The notes: generated from the sequence alone by a model not told the origin. A DNA stretch of 52,618 nt from an uncultured Saprospiraceae bacterium (GCA_938015805.1 CALLXF010000040.1:1-52618), one strand, 5' to 3'; shown: positions 14,336 through 24,328, counted from the first letter of the stretch. A program made the numbers and translations.

Positions 14336-17002
14336 CTAATAGGTAAAAGCCAACGATAAATTATAGGTACGTGGAATGGCTAAACGATCATAAGCAGACA
14401 TTTCAAAAGGTGTTTTAGTGTAGTCTATAAAAAACTGCCTCTTAACTATATTTCTTCTGTTATATAGATTAAAACAATGGAAGCTACATTTTAAAAAAGC
14501 CTTTTTCCATTTCTTAGGTTTAAGCCGATAAGATAAAGAAAGATCAAGCGTATGAAAATCCTGAATCTTACTATCGAGTAAACCTTTATAATTTATTTGA
14601 TAAATCTCTTCCTGATCCTCATTAGTATAAGTATCTAAAAAATCACCTTCAGAAAAATATCGACCACTACTATATCTCCATCGCGTAGAAACCTCCCACT
14701 GATTTATATAAAAATTCTGAAGTAGTGAGATTTTATGCCGCTGCGTAAACGGGCTTTTGACCGTAAACGGATCGATCGCTTTTACATACATATCCTCATC
14801 CACTAGCTCGTAAGTCCATAATAACCTTAGCCAGTCGTTCTGATACAGACCAGAAAACTCCATTCCTTTTACTTCTAAATCAGCAAAGGCATACGGATCT
14901 TCTGTATTAGAAAAATCTAAAGCAGAGGTCCAGATATTCTCTGCTCTCTTGCGATAAAAATCCGAAGTAAACTTCCAGTTACCATGTGTATAAACCATAC
15001 CGATACTGGACTGGTTATTCTGTACAACCCATATAAAATTAGGTGCCTCTGGTCTCTCGTCAGATACAAACCAGGTACCTTTCTCAATCTCTAATGGATT
15101 AGAAAATAATCTGCGATTTAGATTCTGATGATATTTACCATAATGGATATGTGTCATAAAATGATCGGACCATCGATAGGATGCATGCAATCTAGGTTCG
15201 TAAAATTTACGATCTACAAGACTATAAGCAAAATCAGAATATCGCATTCCGGTCTCTAACGTCAGTCCAGGAACCCACTTCCATACACCAGTTATAAACG
15301 CACTCTGTTCGTTAGATTTATTTTTTAAAACAGTCTGATATAAACCTGCACCTGGTGTATAAGTGGTATCCGCAAAGGTGACTCCCCAATGCTCATGTTG
15401 TACTCCAAAATTAATCTTGTAATGCTCCTGAGTATAGGTTAACTGAGCATTAGCCTGATACTGGTCTACATAATTATTTATATATCGATCTGTACTGCTA
15501 TTTTGAGTATTTATATTCTCATAAAAGTGATAAGTATTATTATAAAAACTGCCAGTCACATTTGCTGATAATTTAAGATGATCTGTAAATCGATGTAATA
15601 AAATAGCACTAGCCCCAGTGTTTTTTAATTCGAGCTGATCTCGCTTAGTAAAATGATTAAAAAGTCCATCGTAGTAGTCATAGCTAAACGAATTCCCTAG
15701 CTGAAGATATGATATTTTTAAATCTGTTTTGTCTGATACTTTAAAATCTATCGTACCAGAAAAATCTCTGAATTTAAATTGTTGATCGATCCGCTCTTGC
15801 CCTCTCACTCCAAAAAAATCTATATAAAACTGATCGTTTTGCAATTGCCCAAACTGAAATATCTGATCAAAATAAGCATCGAATAAGTTGCTCCTAAATA
15901 ACTGGGTATGTGATCCTCTAAAAGCAAACTGAGCAGATATTCGATCCTCGACAATGGGCATTGAAAGACCTACGTTAGTATACATTAGATCAGAATATAA
16001 CTTTATATCCAACTCATTATTAACCCCTTGATTATTTTTCATGATAATCGATCCGGATGCCTGACCAGACTGATCTGCAGAAGCTCCATCTCGAGTGATA
16101 CTCAGCTCATCGACTAGAAACGGATTTACGCCACTAATTTTACCATAGAACAAACTGGATTGTAACAATTTTATACCATTCCATTTATAATCAACCTGAT
16201 CAGGTGGACCTCCTCTGATCTGCAAATCTGATAACGACTCACTCGTGGTATATACTCCTGGTAAGACCTGGGCTGTCGCCAATAAATCATTATCTCCTAT
16301 ACCTGCAACGTTGATTAAATCTCCTCTTAGCCTTTGGGTATTTAAGATATCATTTGAGCTATTGATACGGAGGTAATCTCTAATGATTACCTCGCCTAGT
16401 AGGTTTTCGTTTTGGCTTAAGACTATCATAGATTGATTTTGTAACGAACTCCACCTACGTTTTTCTTCACCATATCCGATGTAAGAAAAACCAACGGTCT
16501 CGCTCTCCGCAAAATGCCCTATGATCCTAAAATATCCATCCGCATCAGTCTGGAAATATTGCTTAGTAGCGGCTATGGTAATTGTTCCATAAGGAAGTCC
16601 CATACCACTGACATCTAAAAGGCGACCCTCTATAATGTCTGGTTCTATAAGCTCATCAAGATTAATACCTGGCTGAATAGCAACCACTGATGCTTCTAAA
16701 AAAACATAGGGCTTTTCTAAAATCTTAAATACCTTATCTATTATCTCTAAACTTGTTCCCGATACGGAAAAAGAAAATTGTCTTACAGGTAATTCTGCCT
16801 CGCTATAATTAAAGGAGACATTTAAAGTATCAGAAAGGACAGAAAGAATATTATCCGATTTTTCCTGTTTAAACGCTAGGTAATAAGTATTTTCCACACC
16901 AGCATTTTGACCTAACACAGTTGTGATATAAAGCATTAAAAAAACGAATAGACTACTTGCTCGATATAAAATAGATTGTATTTTTTTCTTGTTTAAATTC
17001 AT
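14336..17002 (-). CDS. TonB-dependent receptor with STN and regulatory domains
   Basis: 888 residues. Signal peptide 1-31 (ending VLGQ), an STN-like secretin/TonB N-terminal short domain (about 35-115) that senses or signals to FecR, a carboxypeptidase-regulatory-like domain (about 120-205, DIIEGRLLDVSGMGLPYGT), a plug (about 215-320, with ATAQVLPGVYTTSESLSDLQIRG), and a beta-barrel ending in Phe/Tyr-rich YNLSLAFTY. It is the transducer of an ECF-sigma/FecR system: the start overlaps the FecR gene by 50 bases. No SusD-like partner follows, so it is a FecA-like receptor rather than a Sus pair. Substrate unknown; the divergent glycosidase gene suggests saccharides, siderophores remain possible. 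Confidence 0.9.
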   Translation of the reverse strand: MNLNKKKIQSILYRASSLFVFLMLYITTVLGQNAGVENTYYLAFKQEKSDNILSVLSDTLNVSFNYSEAELPVRQFSFSVSGTSLEIIDKVFKILEKPYVFLEASVVAIQPGINLDELIEPDIIEGRLLDVSGMGLPYGTITIAATKQYFQTDADGYFRIIGHFAESETVGFSYIGYGEEKRRWSSLQNQSMIVLSQNENLLGEVIIRDYLRINSSNDILNTQRLRGDLINVAGIGDNDLLATAQVLPGVYTTSESLSDLQIRGGPPDQVDYKWNGIKLLQSSLFYGKISGVNPFLVDELSITRDGASADQSGQASGSIIMKNNQGVNNELDIKLYSDLMYTNVGLSMPIVEDRISAQFAFRGSHTQLFRSNLFDAYFDQIFQFGQLQNDQFYIDFFGVRGQERIDQQFKFRDFSGTIDFKVSDKTDLKISYLQLGNSFSYDYYDGLFNHFTKRDQLELKNTGASAILLHRFTDHLKLSANVTGSFYNNTYHFYENINTQNSSTDRYINNYVDQYQANAQLTYTQEHYKINFGVQHEHWGVTFADTTYTPGAGLYQTVLKNKSNEQSAFITGVWKWVPGLTLETGMRYSDFAYSLVDRKFYEPRLHASYRWSDHFMTHIHYGKYHQNLNRRLFSNPLEIEKGTWFVSDERPEAPNFIWVVQNNQSSIGMVYTHGNWKFTSDFYRKRAENIWTSALDFSNTEDPYAFADLEVKGMEFSGLYQNDWLRLLWTYELVDEDMYVKAIDPFTVKSPFTQRHKISLLQNFYINQWEVSTRWRYSSGRYFSEGDFLDTYTNEDQEEIYQINYKGLLDSKIQDFHTLDLSLSYRLKPKKWKKAFLKCSFHCFNLYNRRNIVKRQFFIDYTKTPFEMSAYDRLAIPRTYNLSLAFTY

Positions 17003-17891
17003 AGCCCATCGTCGTGGAAAGATATCTAGCAGCTTCTTCTACATTTGTTAATGTAATGACGCCTGTGAAAACTTCTGCTTCTAAACCAGTCGCTACAAAT
17101 CTAATATCAAAAAATCTTTCCAAGTCTAATAACACTAATTTTATAGGTGTTGTTTTAAAGGATCTATAATTTGATTTCCAATCGATCTCGGTAGTTTTCA
17201 TTTTCTGTATATATCCTAATCTTCCATTTGATATGGAAATCTCCTCATTAGCTTCTAAAATAATTTTAGCGGATTGAGGATCTGAGACCGAGACTTTACC
17301 TTCATAACATTGCACACGCATCCAGTCTTTGTTTATCGACCATACGTCGAACTGAGTACCTAGCACCTCCACTTCTCCAGATCTAGTTTGCACGATAAAG
17401 GCATTTCCTTTAGCGACCTTAAAAGTGGCTTGTCCTTCTAAAACGATCTGACGCTCCTTATCCCATTGATTATCATTAAATCGGACCTCTGTTTGCGGTG
17501 CTATATCTATGGTAGATCCATCCGCAAAAAGATGGGATTTAGTTTCGGCTTTTTCTGTCTTGATAATCGTCATTGCGATCTGACTACGGAACATAAAATA
17601 AACTATCAGAAAAACCAGTGGTAATAAAAACAGGACCCATTTTATCCATTCAGGTTTTTTTGATGAGACATCATTAGATGAACTACTAGACTCAGACAGA
17701 GTCTCTGTTATCTTTGAGCCTAAGCTGTCCCACATTATATCATCAGTAACAACTTCTATTTCTAATGCATCCTGACGATCTAGCCATAATTGGAGTGCAT
17801 CTAGGTCATACTTTTTAGATAAAGCTATTTGCTCTTCTTTACTCAGTTTACCTGCTGCCCATTTAGCTAATATATCTTCCGGAATACTCAT
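16953..17891 (-). CDS. FecR-family anti-sigma factor
   Basis: 312 residues. The cytoplasmic N-terminal part (about 1-80) begins with a short DILAKWAAGKLSKEEQIAL motif that binds the sigma factor, followed by one membrane helix (about 85-106), a periplasmic FecR domain (SHLFADGSTIDIAPQTEVRF, GQATFKVAKGNAFIVQTRSGEVEVLGTQFDV segments) and a C-terminal domain related to DUF4974 (FFDIRFVATG...YEFKQEKNTIYFI). It passes the substrate-bound state of the TonB receptor to the ECF sigma factor. Lies 33 bases after the sigma gene and overlaps the receptor, so the three form one operon. Confidence 0.93.
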   Translation of the reverse strand: MSIPEDILAKWAAGKLSKEEQIALSKKYDLDALQLWLDRQDALEIEVVTDDIMWDSLGSKITETLSESSSSSNDVSSKKPEWIKWVLFLLPLVFLIVYFMFRSQIAMTIIKTEKAETKSHLFADGSTIDIAPQTEVRFNDNQWDKERQIVLEGQATFKVAKGNAFIVQTRSGEVEVLGTQFDVWSINKDWMRVQCYEGKVSVSDPQSAKIILEANEEISISNGRLGYIQKMKTTEIDWKSNYRSFKTTPIKLVLLDLERFFDIRFVATGLEAEVFTGVITLTNVEEAARYLSTTMGYEFKQEKNTIYFISSK

Positions 17892-17923
17892 GTAATAGTG
17901 TAACGTGGATAACTTAGATTACC

Positions 17924-18427
17924 CTACTTTTTTTGAATAATATTTTCTTGGTATAATTTTTTTAAAGCGTTGGACATTCGTTTCTCCACAGCTTTTACAC
18001 TGATGTCCAGTAATTCTGCGATTTCTTTATATGTCTTTTTCTCAAAACGATTTAGCATAAAGACCGTTCTATTTTTATCGGTCATACTATTTATCGTTTG
18101 CTCTAATTTGTTTTTAAATTCTTGTTCCTCTAATTTATACTGACCATCTTCATTAACCACCATAGGGGATAAGCCTTTTCTGTATTTTAATCTTACCTCC
18201 GCTTTTCTATACTCGTCTATATGTAACCTAGAAGCAATCGTAAACAGATAAGACTTTGCTTTATCTCGTTCTACATCTCCACAGTTATTCCAAAGTTTTA
18301 CAAAGCAATCCTGAACACTGTCCGCAGCCTTGTGGATCATCATACCTCTCCCTTGCAAAAAAACTTGCAACGGTTTTTGCCATCGATCAAAAACTTCTTT
18401 AAATACAGCCTCTGCACAAACAGACAT
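17924..18427 (-). CDS. FecI-type ECF sigma factor
   Basis: 167 residues. Region 2 is seen in FKEVFDRWQKPLQVFLQG...AADSVQDCFVKLWNN and AKSYLFTIASRLHIDEYRK; region 4 in MTDKNRTVFMLNRFEKKTYKEIAELLDISVKAVEKRMSNALKKL. Size and pattern match the ECF subgroup paired with FecR in Bacteroidota. It is the first gene of the sigma/FecR/receptor operon on the minus strand and is divergent from the GH74-GH9 glycosidase gene across a 111-bp gap, which makes that gene a possible target. Regulated through FecR by proteolysis or release, by analogy with Fec. Confidence 0.93.
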   Translation of the reverse strand: MSVCAEAVFKEVFDRWQKPLQVFLQGRGMMIHKAADSVQDCFVKLWNNCGDVERDKAKSYLFTIASRLHIDEYRKAEVRLKYRKGLSPMVVNEDGQYKLEEQEFKNKLEQTINSMTDKNRTVFMLNRFEKKTYKEIAELLDISVKAVEKRMSNALKKLYQENIIQKK

Positions 18428-18538
18428 AATATTTTTAAAAAATTAAAAAAATAGGTAGGGTGTTTTCTGATCACCCCGTTACACTTACAACGGCAATATA
18501 AATCCTGCTTTATTATAAACAATATAAAATTAAGAAAG

Positions 18539-21500
18539 ATGAAAAAAACAGCTCTCCCTTTTATCATTATTTATCTTTTATCTACTACCCTTTTTTCTCA
18601 AGGAGAATGGTCTACGCTAAAAACAGGAGCTGGAGGATGGCTTACAGGTCTCGATATACATCCTACAGGCAATCCTATTTACGCAAGATCTGATGTCGGA
18701 GGAGCTTATCGATTTAATCAAAACACAGGGTCATGGAAACAAATCGTAACCTCTGAATCGATACCCGCAGCCGACGTGAAATGGTCAAATTATCATGGCG
18801 TTCTCAGTCTTGTTTCTGCACCTTCTAATTCGGCGAAAGCCTACATGGCTTATAACAATACTATCTATAAATCCCTAGACCAAGGACAGAACTGGAGTCG
18901 TACTAATTTTCCAGATATAGAGATGAACCCTAATGATGATTCCTCTAAACTCAGTGGCGAAAGACTAGCAGTAGATCCCACTAATGAGGATATTGTTTAC
19001 TTTGGATCTATAAATAATGGTCTTTATAAAACCACTGATGGTCAAAACTGGAATAAAATAAATAGTTTGCCTTCCGGCGAATTAGACAGAGGGATAAGAT
19101 CCATAGTTTTCGATACTAATGGAGGAAGTTCTAATAATGGAACTGATATCGTATACATCACCATAGACGGTGCTGGTGTTTTTAAATCTACAGATGCGGG
19201 AATGACATGGGTAAATATTTCTACAGATTTATTTACTTACAACCAGCCTCATTTTTATGATTTAGAAATAGATAATAACGGTAACGTATATGTGGTAGGT
19301 ATTGACAATAGTGCTGGTGGTGAAATTCCGTTTGGGGCGTACCGATATGACGGAGCACAATGGAATCAAGTTTTTACAGACGATCTAGATATTGCATTTG
19401 GAGAAATAGCAATCGATCCTTTTGATGTAGATAGAGTCCTCATTTTTTCTTACGGATATAGTGATACGTACCGCACCACCAATGCAAGTGCTACAAATCC
19501 TACTTGGGATTATATCTCTATGACACGCAGTGCTCAAAATATTCCATGGATGGCTTGGACTGAGACGACATGGTTTACACTAGGCGAAATAAAATTTGAT
19601 CCAATAATAGAAGATAAAATATGGGTGTCCTGGGGAACAGGAACTTTTTACATTATAGAAGATGGTTCTAATAATCATACATGGATCGAAGAATCTACAG
19701 GACAAGAGCACCTCGTTTCTAATGATGTGATTTCGTTTAGTAATGGAAATAAACTTACTGCTCATTGGGATTTTCCTGTTTTCTTACATAACCCATCTAA
19801 CGACTATCCTACCACCCATAAACCTAGTAGTCGATTTAATTCTTGCTGGGATCTTGCACAAAGCCCTACTGATGAAAACTTTGTCGTGGCACTTATAGAA
19901 GATAATAGATATTGCTGCTGGGATGACCAGACTAGAAATACCAGTTACTCTTCAGACGGTGGAGAGAGCTGGACAAAATTTGCAAGTCAACCAGGAGATG
20001 ATTTTGATCTGCACTTTGGACAACTGGCAGTATCTGCAGAGGATAATGATAATATCATTTGGCTGCCAGGAGGAAATAGAAGTCCTTTTTACACTACAGA
20101 TAAAGGGAATAGCTGGACAGAATCTACCTTACCTGGACAGTCAGATAATTGCTGTATCGGACCAGAATATTTTAAAAGAAAAGCCTTAACCCCTGACGCG
20201 GTAGCTCCTAATACTTTTTACATCTACGATTGGGGAGCAGGACACATTTTTAAAACAACTGATGGAGGTTCCTCATGGATACGTTATGCTAGTGTTTTAC
20301 CAGCATGGTCTTTCCATGGGAAAATAACATCTGTTCCCGGAAAAGAAGGTCACTTACTTTTCTCTAATGGAGCAGAGGAAGCCTTAGATCTTATAGAAGG
20401 GGTTTATCACTCTACCGATGGAGGAGCATCATGGAATCTTTTAAGCAATACTGACAAAGTCCTCAATGTTACAGCAGGTAAAGCCGCTACTCCTAATAGC
20501 TATCCGACTATATATATCTGTGGTGAAGCAAATGGTGTTTACGGATATCACATGTCTACAGATCAAGGGAACAGCTGGGTCTCGATCGGAACATATCCAT
20601 TAGGTCTATACGACTGGCCTACTGTTATGGAAGCAAATCCTTACGTATTCGGGAATTTAATGATCGGTTTCGCAGGAAATGGTTTTATAGAATATCAAGA
20701 AGCATCAGTTTCTATAGATGCAGATTTAACGGAACGTATCCATATAGACCAGTTTGGGTATAAACCAAACAGCAAAAAGTATGCAATCATCTCCGATCCA
20801 CAAATAGGTTTTAATTCATCCGAAAATTACACTCCGGGTGCAACGTTTCAGGTGATCGATGCAGAAACAGCTCAGTCTGTTTTTTCTGGTACTCCACAAG
20901 AATGGAACAATGGCAATGCACACACTCAATCGGGAGATATAGGATGGCAATTTGATTTTACAAATTTAACAACAACAGGAAATTACTATATATATGATGA
21001 GGAAAACAATACCAAATCTCATGAATTTACCATCAGCGAATCCGTTTATAATGATGTCTTAAAGGCAGCTACAAAGATGTTTTACTACAATAGATGCAAC
21101 ATGGAAAAAGCAGCTCCTTATGCAGATACTAAATGGCTAGACGCAAATAATTTTAATAACCCACTACAAGATGCCAACTGCAGATTTATAGAAGATCCTA
21201 GTAACTCTGCGTTAGAAAAAGATTTGTCCGGAGGATGGTTTGATGCGGGAGATTATAATAAGTACGTAACGTTTACGCACAGCACTCTCCATCACCTACT
21301 TTATGCGTTCTCAGAAAACAGTGACGTTTTTACGGATGACTGTAACATACCAGAATCAGGAAATAATATTCCTGATCTATTAGATGAAATCAACTGGGAA
21401 ATGGAGTGGTTAGAAAAAATGACTAATGCTGATGGATCTGTACATATAAAAATGGGAAATAAAAATTACTCTGAAAATATAAGTTCGCCCCCAAGTACAA

Positions 21501-23086
21501 ACACAGATCCACGATACTACGGACCTACCTGCTCTTCTGCAGCGATATCTGTAGCAAGTGTTTTTGCTCATGCGGCACTAGTTTATGATCAAGTAAATGG
21601 CTTAGAAAATTATGGAGAACAACTAAAAGACAAAGCCATAACAATCTTTGCTTATACATTACCGTTACTAGAGAGCAATACTTTAGACACAGATTGTGAC
21701 GATGGCTCTATCGTTGCAGGAGATGCCGACTGGGATGTAGCATTACAAAAAGAAACTGCACTAATTGCAGCAATTCATTTACTAGAACTTACAGGCGATA
21801 ATCTATACGCCGATTACATCATAAGTCATATAGGAGATGCTAGTACTATAGACGCAGGCTGGTGGGGTCCGTACACTAATACGTTAAACGAAACTTTACT
21901 CCATTATACTACCCTACCTAATGCAGACCCTGGCACTGTAGATCGTATCGTAAGCTCCGTGACACCTCACGTCGAGGGGGACTGGGATTCTTTCTACGGA
22001 CAAAATAATTTAGATCTTTATAGATCATATATGCCAGACTGGTCTTACCACTGGGGCAGTAATATGGCCAAAGCTGACTACGGAAACCTTAATAATATTA
22101 TCGCTAATTATGGAATCGACCCTGCCTCTAATTTAAGTCATTTTCAAAAAGCCGAGGAACAGTTACATTATTTCCACGGCGTAAATCCTCTGGGCTACAC
22201 CTACATATCTAATATGAGTGCTTACGGAGCGGAAAATAGTATTGATGAGATTTACCATACTTGGTTTTATGACGGAACAGACTTTGATAATGCATCGACC
22301 TCTTTATATGGACCAGCTCCAGGTTATTTATCTGGAGGTGCAAATTCCAGTTACACCATAACAACTAATAGTCCTCCTTACGGTCAGCCGCAACAAAAGT
22401 CATATCTGGATTTCAACACTGGCTTTCCGGATAATTCCTGGGAGATTACTGAGCCTGCTATTTATTATCAAGCTGCTTATATCAGACTACTCGCAAATTA
22501 TACAACGGCCAGCAATACTGTACCACTAACTCTGTTAGATTTTGAGGTTGCTAAAAATAATGGGGATGCCTTACTAACATGGAGTACTCTTAATGAGATA
22601 AATGTGAACCGTTTTGAAATAGAAGTTTCTACTAACGGAAGTGATTTTTCATATCTAGGAGAGATGGTCGCAATCGGAAACACCAATAGTATCAGCGACT
22701 ATAATTATACAGATACAGACATAGATGTCACGTATAGTGGAAACAGCAATATTTACTATCGCTTAAAAATAGTGGATCTAGATGGATCGTTTACTTACTC
22801 CCCTATTAGAGTGATTAGCCTTTCGGCGAATGATGATCTGAGCAAAAAAATAGATCTAAGATTATTTCCAAATCCTAGTATAGATCGTACTACTATAGAA
22901 GTGGAAGGAAATCATAAAATCAGTAATATTAAAATATTCGATTTTTATGGAAAAAAAATCATGTCTACGGATATAAATCTTTCAGTATATTCTATGGACT
23001 TGAGCTCAATGCCCGCAGCCACCTACATTATCAAAATAAAGATCGGCTCTACGAGTTATGAGAAAACATTAATTAAGATGGAGTAG
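18539..23086 (+). CDS. T9SS-exported GH74-like + GH9 multidomain glycosidase
   Basis: 1515 residues in an unusual order. Signal peptide 1-20. Residues about 22-730 form a GH74-like beta-propeller built of sialidase-type repeats (STDGGASWN, KTTDGGSSW, TTDKGNSW), as in xyloglucanases. About 733-830 is a cellulase N-terminal Ig domain (RIHIDQFGYKPNSKKYAII), then a GH9 (alpha/alpha)6 domain about 835-1320 with GGWFDAGDYNKY (D902 and D905 as water-activating/base residues), HYFHGVNPLGYTY, and WEITEPAIYYQAA with the acid candidate E1305. An Ig/Fn3-like linker (about 1325-1430) leads to a type-A T9SS sorting domain (about 1438-1515, LRLFPNPS). Predicted to cut beta-1,4-glucan or xyloglucan at the cell surface. 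Divergent from the FecI operon. Confidence 0.9.
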   Translation: MKKTALPFIIIYLLSTTLFSQGEWSTLKTGAGGWLTGLDIHPTGNPIYARSDVGGAYRFNQNTGSWKQIVTSESIPAADVKWSNYHGVLSLVSAPSNSAKAYMAYNNTIYKSLDQGQNWSRTNFPDIEMNPNDDSSKLSGERLAVDPTNEDIVYFGSINNGLYKTTDGQNWNKINSLPSGELDRGIRSIVFDTNGGSSNNGTDIVYITIDGAGVFKSTDAGMTWVNISTDLFTYNQPHFYDLEIDNNGNVYVVGIDNSAGGEIPFGAYRYDGAQWNQVFTDDLDIAFGEIAIDPFDVDRVLIFSYGYSDTYRTTNASATNPTWDYISMTRSAQNIPWMAWTETTWFTLGEIKFDPIIEDKIWVSWGTGTFYIIEDGSNNHTWIEESTGQEHLVSNDVISFSNGNKLTAHWDFPVFLHNPSNDYPTTHKPSSRFNSCWDLAQSPTDENFVVALIEDNRYCCWDDQTRNTSYSSDGGESWTKFASQPGDDFDLHFGQLAVSAEDNDNIIWLPGGNRSPFYTTDKGNSWTESTLPGQSDNCCIGPEYFKRKALTPDAVAPNTFYIYDWGAGHIFKTTDGGSSWIRYASVLPAWSFHGKITSVPGKEGHLLFSNGAEEALDLIEGVYHSTDGGASWNLLSNTDKVLNVTAGKAATPNSYPTIYICGEANGVYGYHMSTDQGNSWVSIGTYPLGLYDWPTVMEANPYVFGNLMIGFAGNGFIEYQEASVSIDADLTERIHIDQFGYKPNSKKYAIISDPQIGFNSSENYTPGATFQVIDAETAQSVFSGTPQEWNNGNAHTQSGDIGWQFDFTNLTTTGNYYIYDEENNTKSHEFTISESVYNDVLKAATKMFYYNRCNMEKAAPYADTKWLDANNFNNPLQDANCRFIEDPSNSALEKDLSGGWFDAGDYNKYVTFTHSTLHHLLYAFSENSDVFTDDCNIPESGNNIPDLLDEINWEMEWLEKMTNADGSVHIKMGNKNYSENISSPPSTNTDPRYYGPTCSSAAISVASVFAHAALVYDQVNGLENYGEQLKDKAITIFAYTLPLLESNTLDTDCDDGSIVAGDADWDVALQKETALIAAIHLLELTGDNLYADYIISHIGDASTIDAGWWGPYTNTLNETLLHYTTLPNADPGTVDRIVSSVTPHVEGDWDSFYGQNNLDLYRSYMPDWSYHWGSNMAKADYGNLNNIIANYGIDPASNLSHFQKAEEQLHYFHGVNPLGYTYISNMSAYGAENSIDEIYHTWFYDGTDFDNASTSLYGPAPGYLSGGANSSYTITTNSPPYGQPQQKSYLDFNTGFPDNSWEITEPAIYYQAAYIRLLANYTTASNTVPLTLLDFEVAKNNGDALLTWSTLNEINVNRFEIEVSTNGSDFSYLGEMVAIGNTNSISDYNYTDTDIDVTYSGNSNIYYRLKIVDLDGSFTYSPIRVISLSANDDLSKKIDLRLFPNPSIDRTTIEVEGNHKISNIKIFDFYGKKIMSTDINLSVYSMDLSSMPAATYIIKIKIGSTSYEKTLIKME

Positions 23087-23132
23087 AAAAGATAGTACTG
23101 AGCAAAAAGATAAAGTACTAAAACAAGAAGGC

Positions 23133-23154
23133 CGGATCCCCAAGAAGGGATCCG
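23133..23154. terminator. Hairpin between convergent genes
   Basis: CGGATCCC and GGGATCCG form an 8-bp perfect stem with a 6-nt loop between the glycosidase (plus) and YceI (minus) genes. The minus-strand continuation (CTTCTTGTTTTAG) is T-rich, so it best serves the YceI transcript; the plus-strand side lacks a T-run. Confidence 0.6.
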
Positions 23155-23214
23155 ACCAAAAAACCACTATCACTAAATTCTTATATTTCTTATACTAACT
23201 AATAATTTTAATAA

Positions 23215-23808
23215 CTAGTTAGCTCCTACAAGTCTAATATTAATATCAAACTCATCATTTATCATTTTATCACCCAGACCTTCAAAAAACTTTCCTGAGC
23301 CATATTTTACATCGTAAAGGGTTCTGTCTACTTTTAACTGAGCCGTACAAATAATACCGTTTTTGGTATTTTCCATTTGAGCCACAAATGTAATAGGATT
23401 TGTCTTACCTTTTATAGTTAAATCACCAGAAATATTAAAACTTCTTTCCATTTTAGCTGGTGTCGAACTTGTGACTTTAAAATTAGCCGTAGGATACTTA
23501 TCTACTCCAAAAAAATCATCAGATTTTAAATGCCCTTCCAGTTTTGCAGCACCTCCTGATCCTGCCATGTCTGTATTTTTTAGACTCGTCATATCAATCA
23601 CAAATTCTCCTCCAACGATTTTATCATCTTCTATTTCAAAAGAACCAGATTTAAGATCGATAGTTCCAGAATGACTGCCTGTTACCTTATATCCTTTCCA
23701 TGTTACCTCACTTGCAGAAGTGTCCACCTTAACTTGGTTTAAAATTACGAAAGAAAAAGTTACCATGCTTGCTAGCATTAAAAAAGCACTTAGTTTTAAA
23801 AAATTCAT
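23215..23808 (-). CDS. YceI-family periplasmic lipid-binding-like protein
   Basis: 197 residues. Signal peptide about 1-23, then the YceI eight-strand lipocalin-like fold: VDTSASEVTWKGYKVTGSHSGTIDLKSG, ITNSP-facing MTSLKNTDMAG, LKSDDFFGVDKYPTANFK, FNISGDLTIKGKTNPI, and a closing DEFDINIRLV strand. YceI proteins bind isoprenoid quinones or other amphiphiles; the in vivo role is unclear. It is 34 bases downstream of the MarR gene on the same strand, so the two probably form one operon under MarR control. Confidence 0.92.
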   Translation of the reverse strand: MNFLKLSAFLMLASMVTFSFVILNQVKVDTSASEVTWKGYKVTGSHSGTIDLKSGSFEIEDDKIVGGEFVIDMTSLKNTDMAGSGGAAKLEGHLKSDDFFGVDKYPTANFKVTSSTPAKMERSFNISGDLTIKGKTNPITFVAQMENTKNGIICTAQLKVDRTLYDVKYGSGKFFEGLGDKMINDEFDINIRLVGAN

Positions 23809-23842
23809 TTTTTATTTGTTTGTTTATCAATATTATTTTGGA

Positions 23843-24292
23843 TCAACCTCTTAATTTATCCAATAAATCAGAAAGCTGATTTGCCTCTTTTGCACTTAGA
23901 TTTTTTAGTAGATTATTTAGATCTTCTTTTTTATCTTGAATATTATTTAATAGTAAAAGTCCGTCTTGCGACAGCGTCACATCCACTAGTCTGCGATCAT
24001 TCCCACATGTTACTCTCTCAACCAGATTTTTTTGCACCAGTCGATCCACAATTCTAGAAGCATCGGACATCCTATCTATCAGTCTCTGTTTGATAGCAGA
24101 TGTACTTATCGGCTTCCCTGCCCCCTTTAATATTCGCAAAACGTTATACTGTTTAGATGTAATACCATATTGTTTTAGATGCTTATTGACTTTTGCCTTA
24201 ATATGATTAGAGGTATAAATCAAATTGACCATTGCTTTTTGATGACTATTTTCGAAAGGTTTAGTTTGTTTTATTTCCTGCTCTATATTCAT
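23843..24292 (-). CDS. MarR-family transcriptional regulator
   Basis: 149 residues from the ATG at 24292; a start six codons earlier is possible but would begin inside the palindrome cluster. Winged-helix MarR fold: YTSNHIKAKVNKHLKQYGITSKQYNVLRIL, ISTSAIKQRLIDRMSDASRIVDRLVQKNLVERVTCGNDRRLVDVTLSQDG (recognition helix and DRR wing). Dimer-forming terminal helices are present. It likely represses its own operon with YceI through the inverted repeats at 24306-24328; the ligand is unknown. Confidence 0.92.
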   Translation of the reverse strand: MNIEQEIKQTKPFENSHQKAMVNLIYTSNHIKAKVNKHLKQYGITSKQYNVLRILKGAGKPISTSAIKQRLIDRMSDASRIVDRLVQKNLVERVTCGNDRRLVDVTLSQDGLLLLNNIQDKKEDLNNLLKNLSAKEANQLSDLLDKLRG

Positions 24293-24305
24293 AATTCTAA
24301 GATAC

Positions 24306-24328
24306 AACATCGATGTTACAACATTGTT
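24306..24328. promoter_or_regulatory. Candidate MarR operator (two palindromes)
   Basis: AACATCGATGTT (24306-24317) is a perfect 12-bp palindrome, followed two bases later by AACATTGTT (24320-24328). They start 14 bases upstream of the MarR start codon, a position that suits autoregulation. Confidence 0.5.
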
